A stretch of DNA of 64,000 bases from Hofstenia miamia (GCA_004352715.1 SCFE01000071.1:679259-743258); one strand, 5' to 3'. Positions 46,952 to 58,332 are shown, counted from the stretch's first letter. The notes: a model not told the origin generated them from the sequence alone. A program made the numbers and translations.

Positions 46952-48596
46952 AAGCTTGCTTCTCTCACAGAAGATGTTATCAATTTTATGGAACTTGACA
47001 AAGTCTCTTTTATGTCCAGCTTCTCGTCCGGTTTTCTTCAAGACTCCTTATTCCTTCCTGCGTTCTCTTCATTTCAAGCCTGAGTTCCACAATTTGAGAT
47101 GGAATCTTCTTTCTGATCACTCTGACCTGGAGAAAGCTGATCTGTTCAACACGTATTTTGCCTCTAACTTCTCTGTACCTGTCTCCATGTGCCCTGGTCA
47201 GCCTTTTGCCTCCCCGCGAATCTGACTTTGTGATATTGACTTCAGCGCCCATGATATTTCTCTCATTCTTAAATCTTGCAAGTTGTCGTGTCCTTGCTAT
47301 CCTGACGGTGTTCCTTCCTTTGTAATTCATGAAACCTCCTACACGCTTTCTATCCATTTAAAGCATCTTTACTCCTTCATTTGCTCCTCTAAGCGCTATT
47401 CCGCCTGTTGGTTACTAGTGGTGCCCCTCAAGGCTCAGTGTTTGTTGTTCTTTTCTTCGTCGTTACCATTAACGACCTCCCTAATTCTGTTCTCAACTCG
47501 TCTTGATTGTTGTATGTCGACGACACTGCGATTTTTGATTTTGGTTGGTCTTTTGCTTCTAACATTTCTTCTGATCTTGAGCACTTGTCTACTTGGTCCT
47601 CTGTCAACCATCTTGATTTTAGCACTACCAAGACATGTGGTATTTCCTTTTCTGNNNNNNNNNNNNNNNNNNNNNNNNNNNNNNNNNNNNNNNNNNNNNN
47701 NNNNNNNNNNNNNNNNNNNNNNNNNNNNNNNNNNNNNNNNNNNNNNNNNNNNNNNNNNNNNNNNNNNNNNNNNNNNNNNNNNNNNNNNNNNNNNNNNNNN
47801 NNNNNNNNNNNNNNNNNNNNNNNNNNNNNNNNNNNNNNNNNNNNNNNNNNNNNNNNNNNNNNNNNNNNNNNNNNNNNNNNNNNNNNNNNNNNNNNNNNNN
47901 NNNNNNNNNNNNNNNNNNNNNNNNNNNNNNNNNNNNNNNNNNNNNNNNNNNNNNNNNNNNNNNNNNNNNNNNNNNNNNNNNNNNNNNNNNNNNNNNNNNN
48001 NNNNNNNNNNNNNNNNNNNNNNNNNNNNNNNNNNNNNNNNNNNNNNNNNNNNNNNNNNNNNNNNNNNNNNNNNNNNNNNNNNNNNNNNNNNNNNNNNNNN
48101 NNNNNNNNNNNNNNNNNNNNNNNNNNNNNNNNNNNNNNNNNNNNNNNNNNNNCTGTCACTCTACTTCCATGCCTGTGATCTCCTCCTGTTCAATCGACTG
48201 CTGACTCGCAAATTGGATCTTTTGATTTCATTAAGTTCTCTAATTCCTGCTGCACTCACTCTGATGATGTTGTCACCTTCTCCATTCATTGTACGAAGAA
48301 GCATCGCACCCTTCGCTCGTTTTTCAATAGTGCTTGTACTGCTGCTAATTACATCTTGACTCGCAACCCTCCAACTGCGATTGATTTCTTTTCCCCGCCA
48401 CCGAGCTTCAAGAAATCTTTGATTGCTTTCCTCTTTGCTGAGCCCTTCTCCAACTTCGCCTACTCTTCCATTTGCTCCTATTTCATCTCCTGTGACTGTC
48501 CTCGCTGCCGTAAAACTTGACTTGTTTTTATTTTTTGTTGTGTATGCCTTCAGCGGCTAAATAAAGTCATTCATTATTATTATTTTATTATTATTT
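46952..48596 (+). mobile_element. Non-LTR retrotransposon copy B, internally deleted
   Basis: Same family as copy A, with near-identical sequence from AAGCTTGCTTCTCTCACAGA onward and the same 3' end TTCAGCGGCTAAATAAAGTC plus (ATT)n. A jump at about 47410 joins the sequence after CCTGTTGG to TTACTAGTGGTGCCCCTCAA, deleting about 430 bases of the RT core (blocks 2 to A) relative to copy A. It retains the catalytic YVDDTAIFDFGWSF. Its interior is masked by the 498 N gap. No clear target duplication. Confidence 0.8.
47655..48152. other. Assembly gap, 498 N
   Basis: Lies inside non-LTR copy B. The missing part should correspond to about 41677-42020 of copy A if the copies are colinear. Long frames over it are artefacts. 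Confidence 0.99.
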
Positions 48597-49385
48597 ACCA
48601 ACACTCAATCTTATCACTACCATAAAAAATTCTTACATATATATCAGAAATTACAGGTGCCTAGACAGATTAATGTCCCATATATAATTCCTTGTAAATG
48701 CTAAGGACAAAGGAAAACTGAATTAAATCTGTAATGCAAACAGCTAAAGCAGAACAGTAACTTCATGTACATTTCAAACTAATAAAAATGCTACGAACAT
48801 TTAGGAATTTAGAAATAATGAACTTGAAGTAATATTTTTTTAGTTATTTGACATTTGCACTCAGTTCTACAAATTGTGATGAACAACAACTTTATTGTTC
48901 AGGGCCATCCTGTATTACCTTTCATTAGTTTAGTGGACTTTGGTATACTCACGAAATTTTTTCAATTCTAAGGACCTCTCTACAAAATCAATTATATAAG
49001 AGATTTCCTCATGTTATTGAATAGTGTTTTTCAATAGATTTGGTACCCTAACTTTTAATTTAAAATGGGAAAGTAATCTCCTAATCTACACAGATACAAT
49101 TTTTTATCCTAAACGCCAATTTGATCGCATTTGCCCTATTGCGGGTAAATCATTGCCACCCCACTGCAATGTCTAACATTATTTATTAAAAAATCGGTAC
49201 TGATAATATATCAACAATGTTTTTTATTCATTACTTTTGCCAATGATCTCCACTTTTGATATACTAATAAATGTTGAATTAAATTGAACAATTTACTCTT
49301 GAGTCCATCCATTAAACGATGATGAACTCGGGCAATCAACCCCTTACAGGATTGATTTAAGGACTCCATGCTTACAATAAAATTA
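48597..49385. other. No recognised feature
   Basis: AT-rich sequence between retrotransposon copy B and the Tc1-like deletion element. No coding signal; the minus frames at 49211-49426 and 49383-49568 partly overlap the element end and are not convincing. Confidence 0.4.
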
Positions 49386-50038
49386 CTGGTGTGCATAGGT
49401 TTCCGTCCACCACCAATTTTTGCCATAAATTACATCAAAAACCGATTTAATACACCATTTATTCAGAATATTCTTGTATTCTTTGTGAAGGGCCTTGGTT
49501 TTGCAGCAGGTCATTAGGCTCTCAGACCTGAAGTAATTAAGTGACGCCGGATGGTAGAAGGCAAGCACTTTGCGTCATCTAGCAACATTGTTAATATTTA
49601 TGTACTGGTTACTGCAGGATCAAAACAAAAGCACAGTGAATAATTTTGTCAGTCCTTTTGCTGGCGCAACGTTTAAGTATTCTTGATCAATTGGATGATG
49701 TCATGCAGTGTGGACTTCTTCACTTGCAACCTTAGAGCAATTTTACACTCTGATAAGCCATCTTCAAATAACAATTTCACATTAGCACGCTTTTTGGACT
49801 ATGTAATTGTCATGATAGCGAGGCCGATAGTATACTTATAAGAAATCAATGAGTGGGAAGCTCAAAAATTATTCACAACCATGGCTCAACTATCATTTGT
49901 TTTCAATAGGCTAACCAGATTGGTTCTCATTGGCTGTAATCACAATTACTTATATACAATAGCTGTTTATCATCATGTGCTCGCATACAGGCCTGTACAA
50001 TGACACGTGAGGTGGTCGGAAACCTATGCACACCGCTG
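49386..50038 (-). mobile_element. Tc1-like deletion derivative
   Basis: The left end CTGGTGTGCATAGGTTTCCG and the reverse complement of the right end CAGCGGTGTGCATAGGTTTC share GGTGTGCATAGGTTTCCG and continue with xCCACC. TA flanks both sides (49384-49385 and 50039-50040). At 653 bp it is too short for a full transposase, but it retains the N-terminal region, so it is an internally deleted copy. Confidence 0.75.
49616..49813 (-). pseudogene. N-terminal remnant of a Tc1-like transposase
   Basis: From ATG 49813 on the minus strand: MTIT, a stop, then SKKRANVKLLFEDGLSECKI and ALRLQVKKSTLHDIIQLI. This fits the first helix-turn-helix of Tc1 transposases (G-x-S-x-x-x-IA-x-x-L...S-T-x-x-x-I). The frame then leaves the family pattern and ends at 49616, and the catalytic domain is absent. 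It lies inside the inverted-terminus element, near the right end, as expected for the 5' part of the gene. Confidence 0.55.
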
Positions 50039-50040
50039 TA

Positions 50041-50522
50041 TACCTACCTAAACGGTTTTTTCAGAACGTGCATGCTTGCTTTGATTTTTTACTTGGCTGT
50101 TTGTGTGGTAACTATCAATGTCAGATTTTGCAGCTATTGGATAGATATTGAGTTAACGTTTGTTAACGATCTTTCTCCATTGATATATACTGATAAAAGT
50201 CTAATGCAATTTGTTTTTTAAAACAAGATTACCTGCGCAAGCTCAAAGTTTTTCCCATCTTCATCACTAAAGACACCCTTTTCCAGTCCACGTTTTCTTT
50301 TAACACAATATTTAGGAATTCGCAGTTATTATTGATCTAAGTACTATGACCAATTACAGTTTGTATTAAAATATTTCAACAACTTTTTAGACATCAATTT
50401 GTATTTCATTGAAATTCTACCACAACGAATGTCATACTCACCTTCATTGTGCACGAAATGTTTCTTCAACAAATTCCAAAAACATAATTTAAGTTATTTT
50501 TCAAATGTACACACAAAAAATT
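50041..50522. other. No recognised feature
   Basis: AT-rich; the plus frame at 50000-50221 begins inside the Tc1-like terminus and is spurious. Confidence 0.4.
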
Positions 50523-50801
50523 TTACTGACAGTTAGGAAACAAATGAAATTGATTTTGTAAAAGAGTGTGAAAAGCATCGTTATTAGAGGCATGCAAAAA
50601 TATTGGATCAGCAATAATATTTAATTCCCTAGTAGTTTTTCCTATTAACTCAGAATGTTTATATGCAGTGGCCGGTGCAAACATATCCTCTAAATTATGG
50701 GTTTTATCAATACCCAAAACTGAATTTCCATAAATACATTGTGTTAAATGATTCTGTTCCATTAATAATGCAAAAGAGGCAAAGTTCACGTGATAATGCA
50801 T
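50523..50801 (-). pseudogene. DDE transposase-like fragment
   Basis: A 92-codon minus frame containing GNSVLGIDKTHNLEDMFAPA and TAYKHSELIGKTTREL, then ADPIFLHASNNDAFHTLLQ. The pattern V-x-G-x-D-x-T-x-N-L, a hydrophobic strand with T-x-Y-K, then P-I-F-LH is one I associate with the first catalytic strand of a DDE-type transposase family common in invertebrates, but I cannot name the superfamily with certainty. A minus frame at 50967-51242 further upstream could be the worn N-terminal half. No start or termini were identified. Confidence 0.4.
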
Positions 50802-52719
50802 GCAAAAATTGTAATAATAACCCTAATTTTGAAATTCTCTTCAGCTGCCTATAATAACGCTGCCGCTTACAATCATTTGTAAAATATTAAACACCGGCAT
50901 TTCAAACCCAATTTATTAAAATGGTGCTTAATTGTAACCATTGCAAAAATATATAATACATATGATTTACGTGTCATTAACATAAAAACCAATGGTAGAA
51001 GCTTTGAATATAAACATTGCATAATTCAAATCAATAATCAATTTAGCAACTATGCTCAACAGACTAAATATTACTTTATGATTCACCCAAAGTATACACT
51101 TTATAGAATTGTGGAGTAGTGGTCTTAAATGTTTCATCAGCAAAAAGTGTTTAATTTGAGAAATCACACTCAATTGGGAAATACGCAAATCCTCAGAACC
51201 ATCAATTGTAAATTGAAATTGACTTTGAATTTCAAACTCCATATCGCTACAAGAAAGATAACTAACCCTTTTTTATGTATTCAAAAATTATTAGAAAGTT
51301 TATCCTAAAACCAGCTAGTTAACGGTATTTTCACATAGCATACTATTGAAGAGTAGAATTATGTCGTTCAAAGCAATTCTGTAATCACTTCCGGATTTCT
51401 TAAGCATCATTAACGTGATTATGTGCACCTAGATGTTGAGTCAGGTATTGCCAAATATATCACATTGAACCTGGCAGTTTTAAATTATCTTTAGATGTTA
51501 TTCCTTTAGTTTTACAATTAGAAGAACAACACATCCACTATGTTGTATTTTGGACTTTCAATAATTTCCATCCTACTAAGCATAAAAGTCTGCTAAAAAC
51601 ACTTTGAGAGCGTATTGTATTCTGATCAGTAATTGCATAGACAATATACAACCAATGTATTACAACTAGGAGGTATTAAACAACATCTTACATATCATAA
51701 CAAGATTTAGCAAAAACGTTAATTGGGCTATGACGCATTTAATGACGAAATGTGAGGTAGTTCACTCACCATTTTTATGTTATGCCTTTTATGTTTAATT
51801 AATTGTTTTACTAATAAAAAATAAATGAAATGAAATTTGGTTTGTTTTTAGTGCAGAATATTGTGATTTTTACTTAGTAATGCATCAAAAATTTTTTCTG
51901 AAGATTCTCCTAACTTTAACTTTTTTTACGAAGAAATTATGTAAATTCAATCCTTCGACAATATTCCAATTCATTGCATTCAGATAATTTTATTGATCTG
52001 CTGTGTTTTTACTAAGAATATATTTGGAAAGTTTGAAGTTTGGATAGGCGAAGAAAGCACCAAGCAAGTATACTGAATGATCACAAATAGGATAAGCTAG
52101 ATTGCGTAGCTAAAAGTAGTGCAAACAAAATCGCATTGGCTGCTAGGCTGCTGTAAACAAACGATTATCAACATGGGATTTCACGCGAAGTTCACGATGA
52201 AATTTGTAAAAACTTGTTAAAATCATCATACGTCTCTACCATGAAGAAGAATCAGAACCCAATATAGTAGGATAAAAGTTAAACGATCCTCTACAGATAT
52301 TATTGTCTATAAACTAGTTGTGACAAATATAGCTACAATTATAGGAGTACTGCATGAAATATCTTTGATTCACATTGATCAGCACTGTCGTCAATTTGCA
52401 TAAGTTGCCATCCCTTCTTTTGAGAACACAACTTCTTGCACAGAGACATTAATGTTAACGGAATTTGCAATTTCAAAAGTATTATCAGCAAAATTTCCTT
52501 TAGAAAGCAATTCACTGTATATAGCAGAATGCTTTTCTAATTTACATTGCTTTTCAATCTATTCAATAACGTTGGAGAGTGTGTTTTATCGAATTTGCAG
52601 TGCGCTGATAAAGCAAAGTAATTTCCTACAAATTCAACTGTAACTACATTGAACCCGGAATAAAAGAAATTTTTGCGCTTATAACAAAATCGCTTTTTGA
52701 TGAAGTATGGTAAGCCTTA
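50802..52719. other. No clear gene
   Basis: Includes the uncertain minus frame 50967-51242 and a plus frame 52452-52643 without recognisable content. AT-rich, with no repeat termini or RNA genes seen. Confidence 0.35.
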
Positions 52720-52990
52720 CGTTGACATATGTCATCAGTGTTTGGCTGCAGTACAATTGATCTACTTAAAATTTTCCAGAACGTTTACAACAATAATCAT
52801 TACATGGCCGTGTCTCCAAAAAATAATCAAAATATACGACAGGTTCATCTCCACTGCAAACTTGCGAATAACGTCAAATTATTTTGCACTGTTTATGGTG
52901 CCTTGTTTAAGAATCATAAGATAAACTCTACGATACGACAAGGCATCCCAAACAATGATTTTGCGTAAGAATTTAGAGATATTTTGTGAA
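52720..52990 (-). pseudogene. Tc1/mariner-type catalytic core relic
   Basis: A minus-strand reading gives KIIVWDALSYRRVYLMILKQ followed by GTINSAK. This resembles the Tc1 segment VMVWGC-x-S...G-V-x-x-L-x-x-I-x-G-T-x-N, which lies between the first and second catalytic aspartates. The downstream frames are too shifted to show the QQDN-type block clearly. No terminal repeats found. Confidence 0.4.
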
Positions 52991-53474
52991 CAAATTTTCC
53001 AGGGTGTTGATAGCTTAACTTTGTATCGATGGAGATATATTCAACATCATGAAAATGGTAAGCTTTCCATGTGGTTGTGAACTCAAAATGTTTGGCATGT
53101 AGTAAAATGAATTTCTTAGTGTCACCATCCTTCTCAAATGTATTCTACGCCCAATGGTTTTAAACCAGAACACAAATCTTTCACATCAATTTAAATCAGC
53201 CGGTTGCATTGCTGGAATAATATTGATGTTTTTTATTAGAGATATGTCATGGTTATTGCTGATGTGTTTCTGTGCACATCACATTTGTCAACTGAGTGGA
53301 TTAAATTGGCTAGAAAACTTCGTCTAAATCGACTGTTCTAAAATTAATGAACAAATGACCTATAGATAGTATATCCAGTAACCCATAGTTACTTACCGCT
53401 AATTTTAAACTCTGTGAAATTGATAATGAAATATAGAACACGTCAGAGTGAGTTTCTAATCGTTTACAAAAGGG
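52991..53474. other. No recognised feature
   Basis: Probably the decayed 5' half of the Tc1-type relic plus unique AT-rich sequence. Confidence 0.3.
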
Positions 53475-53744
53475 CAGCCGCGGCTTTAGGATTCGTTAAA
53501 CATAGGGCACCTTTCATTTTGTGTCAAGAAAATTCTAAATATAATAGTAATTTAACAAGAATCAATTCAAGAGAAAACTATATTTAAAAATGTAACCCTC
53601 TAAATGTTTAATGTTATGCATTGTTTCGTATAACACTTGTGAACATTAACCTTAAAAATATTTAATGTGTATAGAATAAACCTTTTGCAAAACTTGAGAA
53701 ATCCTCAAAAATGCCCCCAGGCACCTCCTCCTAGAGCGCTTCTG
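53475..53744. mobile_element. hAT-like MITE (270 bp)
   Basis: The left end CAGCCGCGGCTTTAGGA and the reverse complement of the right end CAGAAGCGCTCTAGGA form imperfect hAT-type termini (CAG...GCG..TAGGA). The eight bases left of it, CAAAAGGG, and right of it, CAAAAAAA, could be a mutated 8 bp target duplication. Interior non-coding. Confidence 0.6.
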
Positions 53745-54263
53745 CAAAAAAAACATTACAATGACGCTAATTTATTTTATTCTATTGTATTTCAAATTTT
53801 GAAATATATTTGAAATGGTAAATTCAATTTGTTATTAGATTAAAAACACAAAGGCAATATATGTTAATCCTCATTGTTTGGAACAACCATTCTAATTGGT
53901 GACAACAGCTTAGCAATATTTTTCGGTGCCTGATATCATTTTCCAAAATAATTTGCTAACCGATAATTCATGATTTTTTTCTTTCATTAGTACTAACGAA
54001 TATTTTACGTGCTCATTTCTTTAAAATATTAAAGTTTTCGTGATGATATTAATTACGTAAATATAAAAAACTTATCTAGCTCGTTGTTTGTACCTCTGAT
54101 ATGCAACTAGTTATCCTGATTTATCAATGTGTATTGTGGTGATGCCATAATCGCTGAATGCGGTTAATTTTTTCATTCTTAACCGGTTAACTGATCAAAA
54201 AATATATACTAAAATTTCCAAACTTTCTGCTAAAACATTTTTCTCTAAAACGTTTATTGCCAT

Positions 54264-54413
54264 TTAAGTGTTATTCAAATGTAAAAACAAGATTGCCTGT
54301 GCAGTATCTGGTTTCAGCGACATTCGGCGATCTGTGAATATTCTCCCAAAAGAACTAAAAGAGCGCTCAGAACTTGCTGATGTGGCAGTAATCTGCAGAT
54401 ACATCCGCGCCAT
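54264..54413 (-). pseudogene. hAT transposase dimerisation domain relic
   Basis: A minus-strand frame reads MARMYLQITATSASSERSFS followed by SFGRIFTDRRMSLKPDTAQA and ILFLHLNNT, then stop. This is a textbook hAT C-terminal dimerisation region (YL-x-I-x-ATSA-x-SER-x-FS...G-x-I-x-TDRR-x-SL-x-P...LLFLH-x-N). The upstream part of the transposase is not readable. A sequence with AACCGGTTAACTG at 54180-54195 may belong to the element end. It is a different hAT lineage from the relic at 5.3 kb, which lacks the TDRR block. Confidence 0.75.
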
Positions 54414-55302
54414 CTTGGAAATTCTTCTAATTTGACATAAGCCTCGAGTTATTATTCTATTTTGTTGTCTTCTAATATTTTATTCTTGCATTAATTATTT
54501 TTCTTTATTTATATCTTGGCAACATATTCTGTTCTTTAATAGTATTCAAGCCCTTTGTCACGTACAAATATATTATAAAGTCACAACATATCTAAAGCCA
54601 TGAGAGATTGAATTCGTATTTATGAAATCAAACATTATTGTTCTGAAAGGTATGGTTTGCGATTTATAAAAGCGCCCTTCAAATGTTCGCCATTGTTGTT
54701 TAACAAGATATATAGTTGAGTAGCGATATTTAGGACAGCTTTATTCAGTTTATCAGGCTAATTTTTCTAATAATTGGTTTGCGCAATTTGAAGATGAAAT
54801 GTTCTCAAATTAATACTTTTGAAGTATCATTCTGTCTAGGTATGCTTGGATTTTTTGCAATATCACTACACTTTGCAATTCCAATTCACCAACTCAGTTT
54901 TGTTGTGCTGGTGCGTGTAATTAACTAATGCGGGGGATTTCCTCAACTGAACTCATCTCTTCAAATCACTGAGTAACACTTCAGAACAGTACTTTCACTG
55001 CAAACGTTGATTTTTCTATTCTTGCGAAATTGACACGATAGCGAAATGTCCATTTTTGTAGTAAGCTCCCACTAAATTTTCGTTATTTCATAATTCAACT
55101 TTCGGCATATTGCTTCTGGCAGTCTAAAGCAAAAATATGTTTCTAAAACATAATTATAATTTAACACATTGTAATTGAAGAATGAAATATTAAAATTGGT
55201 TGATTTTATATTGTGCATTATGTGTTCATTGCTAATAACTGCTTGTTGTGCTATTGTTTATTAATTTCAGTAAGTTACATTTGTAGTTTATGTTTTTTTT
55301 AG
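54414..55302. other. Upstream region of the DIPK-like gene
   Basis: AT-rich, no coding frame. Promoter elements cannot be placed. Candidate splice acceptors occur at 55269-55270 (TAATTTCAG) and 55301-55302 (TTTTTTTTAG), so an upstream non-coding exon is plausible. Confidence 0.3.
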
Positions 55303-55323
55303 AAATTCATTTTCCAGCATCCG

Positions 55324-56295
55324 ATGGCACGAATTTCAAAACGTAAGCTTTTTGCTAAGATTGTGATTGGCATTGTTCTAGTGGCACTGTTGTGTTATAT
55401 GTACAAAAAAGCTCTAGAATTTTCCAAATATGACGAAATTTGTAATAAAGATTTTGTATTTCACAAATTGTCTAACAATGTTCGTTTGGCTTTAGACAGT
55501 GGAAAACCGTATGCTGTTTTCAAGCTGATAAAGGACAAAAACATAGATGTGTTTGAAGATTTCTGTAGAACTTTATTATGTCAATATCAACAATTTGAAC
55601 TTTCTAACTTAAGTCCTTCGCACATCCTTGCTTTGTCCAAATTTCAAAACTGCCGCTCTGACAGATTATTTAATGTTGTGGTACAACACACTAAATCGCA
55701 ATTTTATATATTAAATCCAGAGGTTATTTTTGCAAATTTTTCTCAGTTTATTGGTATCAAACTTTTCCCTCAATACCTAGGAATCTGTGGAAGGGAAGTC
55801 TTATTCAAATATGCTGGGAAATCATTGGCATTGTACAGGCAAATGTCTTTAAGCTTCAAACTTAACTTAGTTTTGAAGATCTTTGATTTGCTTGATAAAC
55901 TGCATTCTTCAAATAACGGGTACGTTTCCTATCTAACTGACGTTCATTTGGCAAATTTTGCACTTAATGATGAAGATGAAGTTATTCCTATAGATTTAGA
56001 GCATCTAGTTCTTGTTGATTTTAAGCATGCTGCCAATTGTTACTATATCCATTCTAATTTTGATTGTGATGGCCAAAATTGTGTGGTTGTTGATTTAGAG
56101 GAGCTGTGTAAATGCCAGAAGGGTGACTTCAATCTATATACATTTTGCAAAAACCTTGTTTACCCGTTATTAGATGACCATTTGACTAGTAGAATTTCGC
56201 ATTATTTATCACAATGCATTTATTCAAGCTCAAGAGAAAAAGCAAAGAACAATTTATTATCGGCTGTTAAGGATCAGATAAATGCGATTTCTTAA
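55324..56295 (+). CDS. FAM69/DIPK-like single-pass membrane kinase-like protein
   Basis: An intact 323-residue frame in one exon. Residues 1-10 are basic (MARISKRKLF), followed by one membrane segment, IVIGIVLVALLCYMY (about 13-27), giving a type II or signal-anchor topology facing the secretory lumen. The rest fits the divergent protein kinase domain family FAM69/DIPK. FPQYLGICGREVLFKYAG (about 155-172) matches the family G-x-CGR motif. SYLTDVHLANFALNDEDEVI, then PIDLEHLVLVD (about 204-234), matches the catalytic-loop and metal-binding-like region, and a cysteine cluster follows at about 245-270. At 323 residues it is shorter than the ~430 typical of vertebrate members, so the N-lobe is reduced or another exon exists. 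An acceptor-like TTTTTTTTAG lies 21 bases before the ATG. Family role: ER/Golgi or secreted proteins with poorly defined activity. Confidence 0.7.
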   Translation: MARISKRKLFAKIVIGIVLVALLCYMYKKALEFSKYDEICNKDFVFHKLSNNVRLALDSGKPYAVFKLIKDKNIDVFEDFCRTLLCQYQQFELSNLSPSHILALSKFQNCRSDRLFNVVVQHTKSQFYILNPEVIFANFSQFIGIKLFPQYLGICGREVLFKYAGKSLALYRQMSLSFKLNLVLKIFDLLDKLHSSNNGYVSYLTDVHLANFALNDEDEVIPIDLEHLVLVDFKHAANCYYIHSNFDCDGQNCVVVDLEELCKCQKGDFNLYTFCKNLVYPLLDDHLTSRISHYLSQCIYSSSREKAKNNLLSAVKDQINAIS

Positions 56296-57785
56296 GTTAC
56301 ATGTCGAGAAAGATGGATCTTTGACAATGAAAATTTACTTTTTGCTTTAATTTAAATGGAAAGTGAGCGATCCCAAACTACTTGCCAGGACCTATTTTAA
56401 GTCCTTCAACTGCTTGATCAGAATAGAGGAGATGCAAGCAATTAACTTAAATCTCTCGCCAAATGCAATGAAATCTCTTCACGCGGAAATAGTCGCTCAG
56501 TGTTTGAAGATTCACAGCACCAAATATCATTTTCACTTCTTGAAAAAAGCTTCATTGGGTTACAGTATCCGCACTTCTATCAAAAGAATCGTAAACAGTC
56601 ATTTGTTGATAATTTTGTGTGTTAAATATTTGTTTCATGTAGAATTTATTTAGATTAACATATGCAAAGATAATCGCAAGTTTACTTGAGGTTAATGTTT
56701 TCAATGAAAATATTTTATTTGGTTGTTTTAGTCGTTAGTTATCAATTTTTGTCTTTTGAAAATTGTAAAACTAAATTTTACTTAAATTATTCATTTACAA
56801 CATGCTACATTCATGACAAACTGTTAGTAAGAATACTGTTACTCTGAAAAATAATTTTTCTTTTTATTATCTGTTTAATGCGTTCTATAAAAGGCAATTA
56901 GTTTAAAATTCGTTTGAACATTTACTTGCAATGGATGATTAACCTAAGATTGCGCAAGTTTTGATGTTTTATTATGTAATATTTCCTCTTACCTAAACCT
57001 TTTTTCTTTGGAAATATACTTTTTATCATTATTACATTGTATTGTATTCAAGTCTTTATAGATTTCATATCTAACTTTCAAATAAAACAATATTTCTTGG
57101 TTTAATAGACATGATTAATTTGGGAAATCCTTGGTCTGTTGAATGTTAAGTAACAGTTCTAAAATTATATATTACTTGAATTAGTCGAATTTAGAATAAA
57201 TGTTTAAGTATTTATTCCAATAAAATTGCAATAATGCAAAAAACCGCTTCAATCAAAAACTTAACCTTGTTACCAGAAAAGAAATGACAATGGTACTTTT
57301 TCAATATTAAAATGACTGCAACCAAATATATCATCTAGAATCCCAAATTTTCTTTTGTCAATGATTTATATTATTATTATTATTAAATATTTATATAATG
57401 GCGCACTAGGACATACGTACACACAATTCAATTGAAAATAATTTCGTATTTTAATTTGCCCCCTCCTATAGCATTGCTTCCTTCTGAATTCTAACTGCCC
57501 ATGCTACTATAATCCACAAAGTTACTGCAACTCAAATATTTAGTGCAATTTCTAAAATATAATAAAATAGGTCAGCAGCGAAATAAAAATTGGCAAATGC
57601 TTTATCATCCCATTAGAAACAAAAGGTATTAACTCCAGTTTTTCCAAAATATGTTACACTCATCATCAAACCACTCTCTGGAAAGCTATCTTCCATGAGC
57701 AAAATTCGTTTTAATTAAATACTCATTCGTTGGGAAGTTAGATTGTATGCTATTTTGCTGTCATTCTGAACTAAATTTTTAAATA
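56296..57785. other. 3' region of the DIPK-like gene
   Basis: Likely 3' untranslated sequence to a polyadenylation signal near 57081, then intergenic AT-rich DNA with a short (ATT)n tract near 57371-57385. A frame at 56363-56653 lacks an ATG at its start and matches nothing known. It contains LHAEIVAQCLKIHSTKYHFH, so a small unknown exon is not excluded. Confidence 0.35.
57081..57086 (+). promoter_or_regulatory. Candidate polyadenylation signal
   Basis: AATAAA about 790 bases after the stop of the DIPK-like gene, followed by TTTCTTGG and T-rich sequence. AATAAA is common in AT-rich DNA, so this is only a candidate. Confidence 0.35.
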
Positions 57786-58332
57786 CCGTCGAACCTCTCT
57801 ATAGTAATGTTTGAGGGTCCGAACACATAGTAACTATGGGGAGATGTTAACTTAAGATAGATTGCAATAGAATTGGGATGTGAACATCAGGGACATTAAG
57901 AGGGCGAAATGTCTCCAAAAGGAATTGAGGCTAATGATGTGCGGGCCGCCAATTTTTCCGGCCGCCGCGCCCGCTGTTCAACACTGAGCCCGCACATGCA
58001 TTGCACATTAATCACATCGTCCAGCGCACTTGCACATTAACTACGTGATTTCGTTATGTACATGTAGATTGGGGCTTCCCCGACAATATTAAAGTAATAA
58101 ATATTCTGTAGAGAAGGCAATGTTTTCTATTGCAAGTGTTTAATAACTAAAGACAATTTCAAAAAACTACTAACAGTTTATTCAATGTAATTACATGTAT
58201 CAATATAAAAAATGACGGGCAATGTTATATAACGTTAAATTTAGAGAGGAAAATTGTATCACGGGACTAATAAAATCACTTAACTATGGAGAGAAATTAA
58301 CTAGAGAGGTTGACTTTAGAAAGGTTCGACTG
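57786..58332. mobile_element. pogo/Tigger-like MITE (547 bp)
   Basis: The left end CCGTCGAACCTCTCTATAGT and the reverse complement of the right end CAGTCGAACCTTTCTAAAGT are the typical pogo/Tigger termini and are flanked by TA (57784-57785 and 58333-58334). The interior carries a GC-rich patch, GCGGGCCGCCAATTTTTCCG then GCCGCCGCGCCCGC (57941-57973), and no transposase. Confidence 0.8.

Noticed and set aside
47283-48359. Open frames of 189-358 codons across the third gap
   Set aside because: Runs of N create false openness; only the flanking retrotransposon sequence is real.
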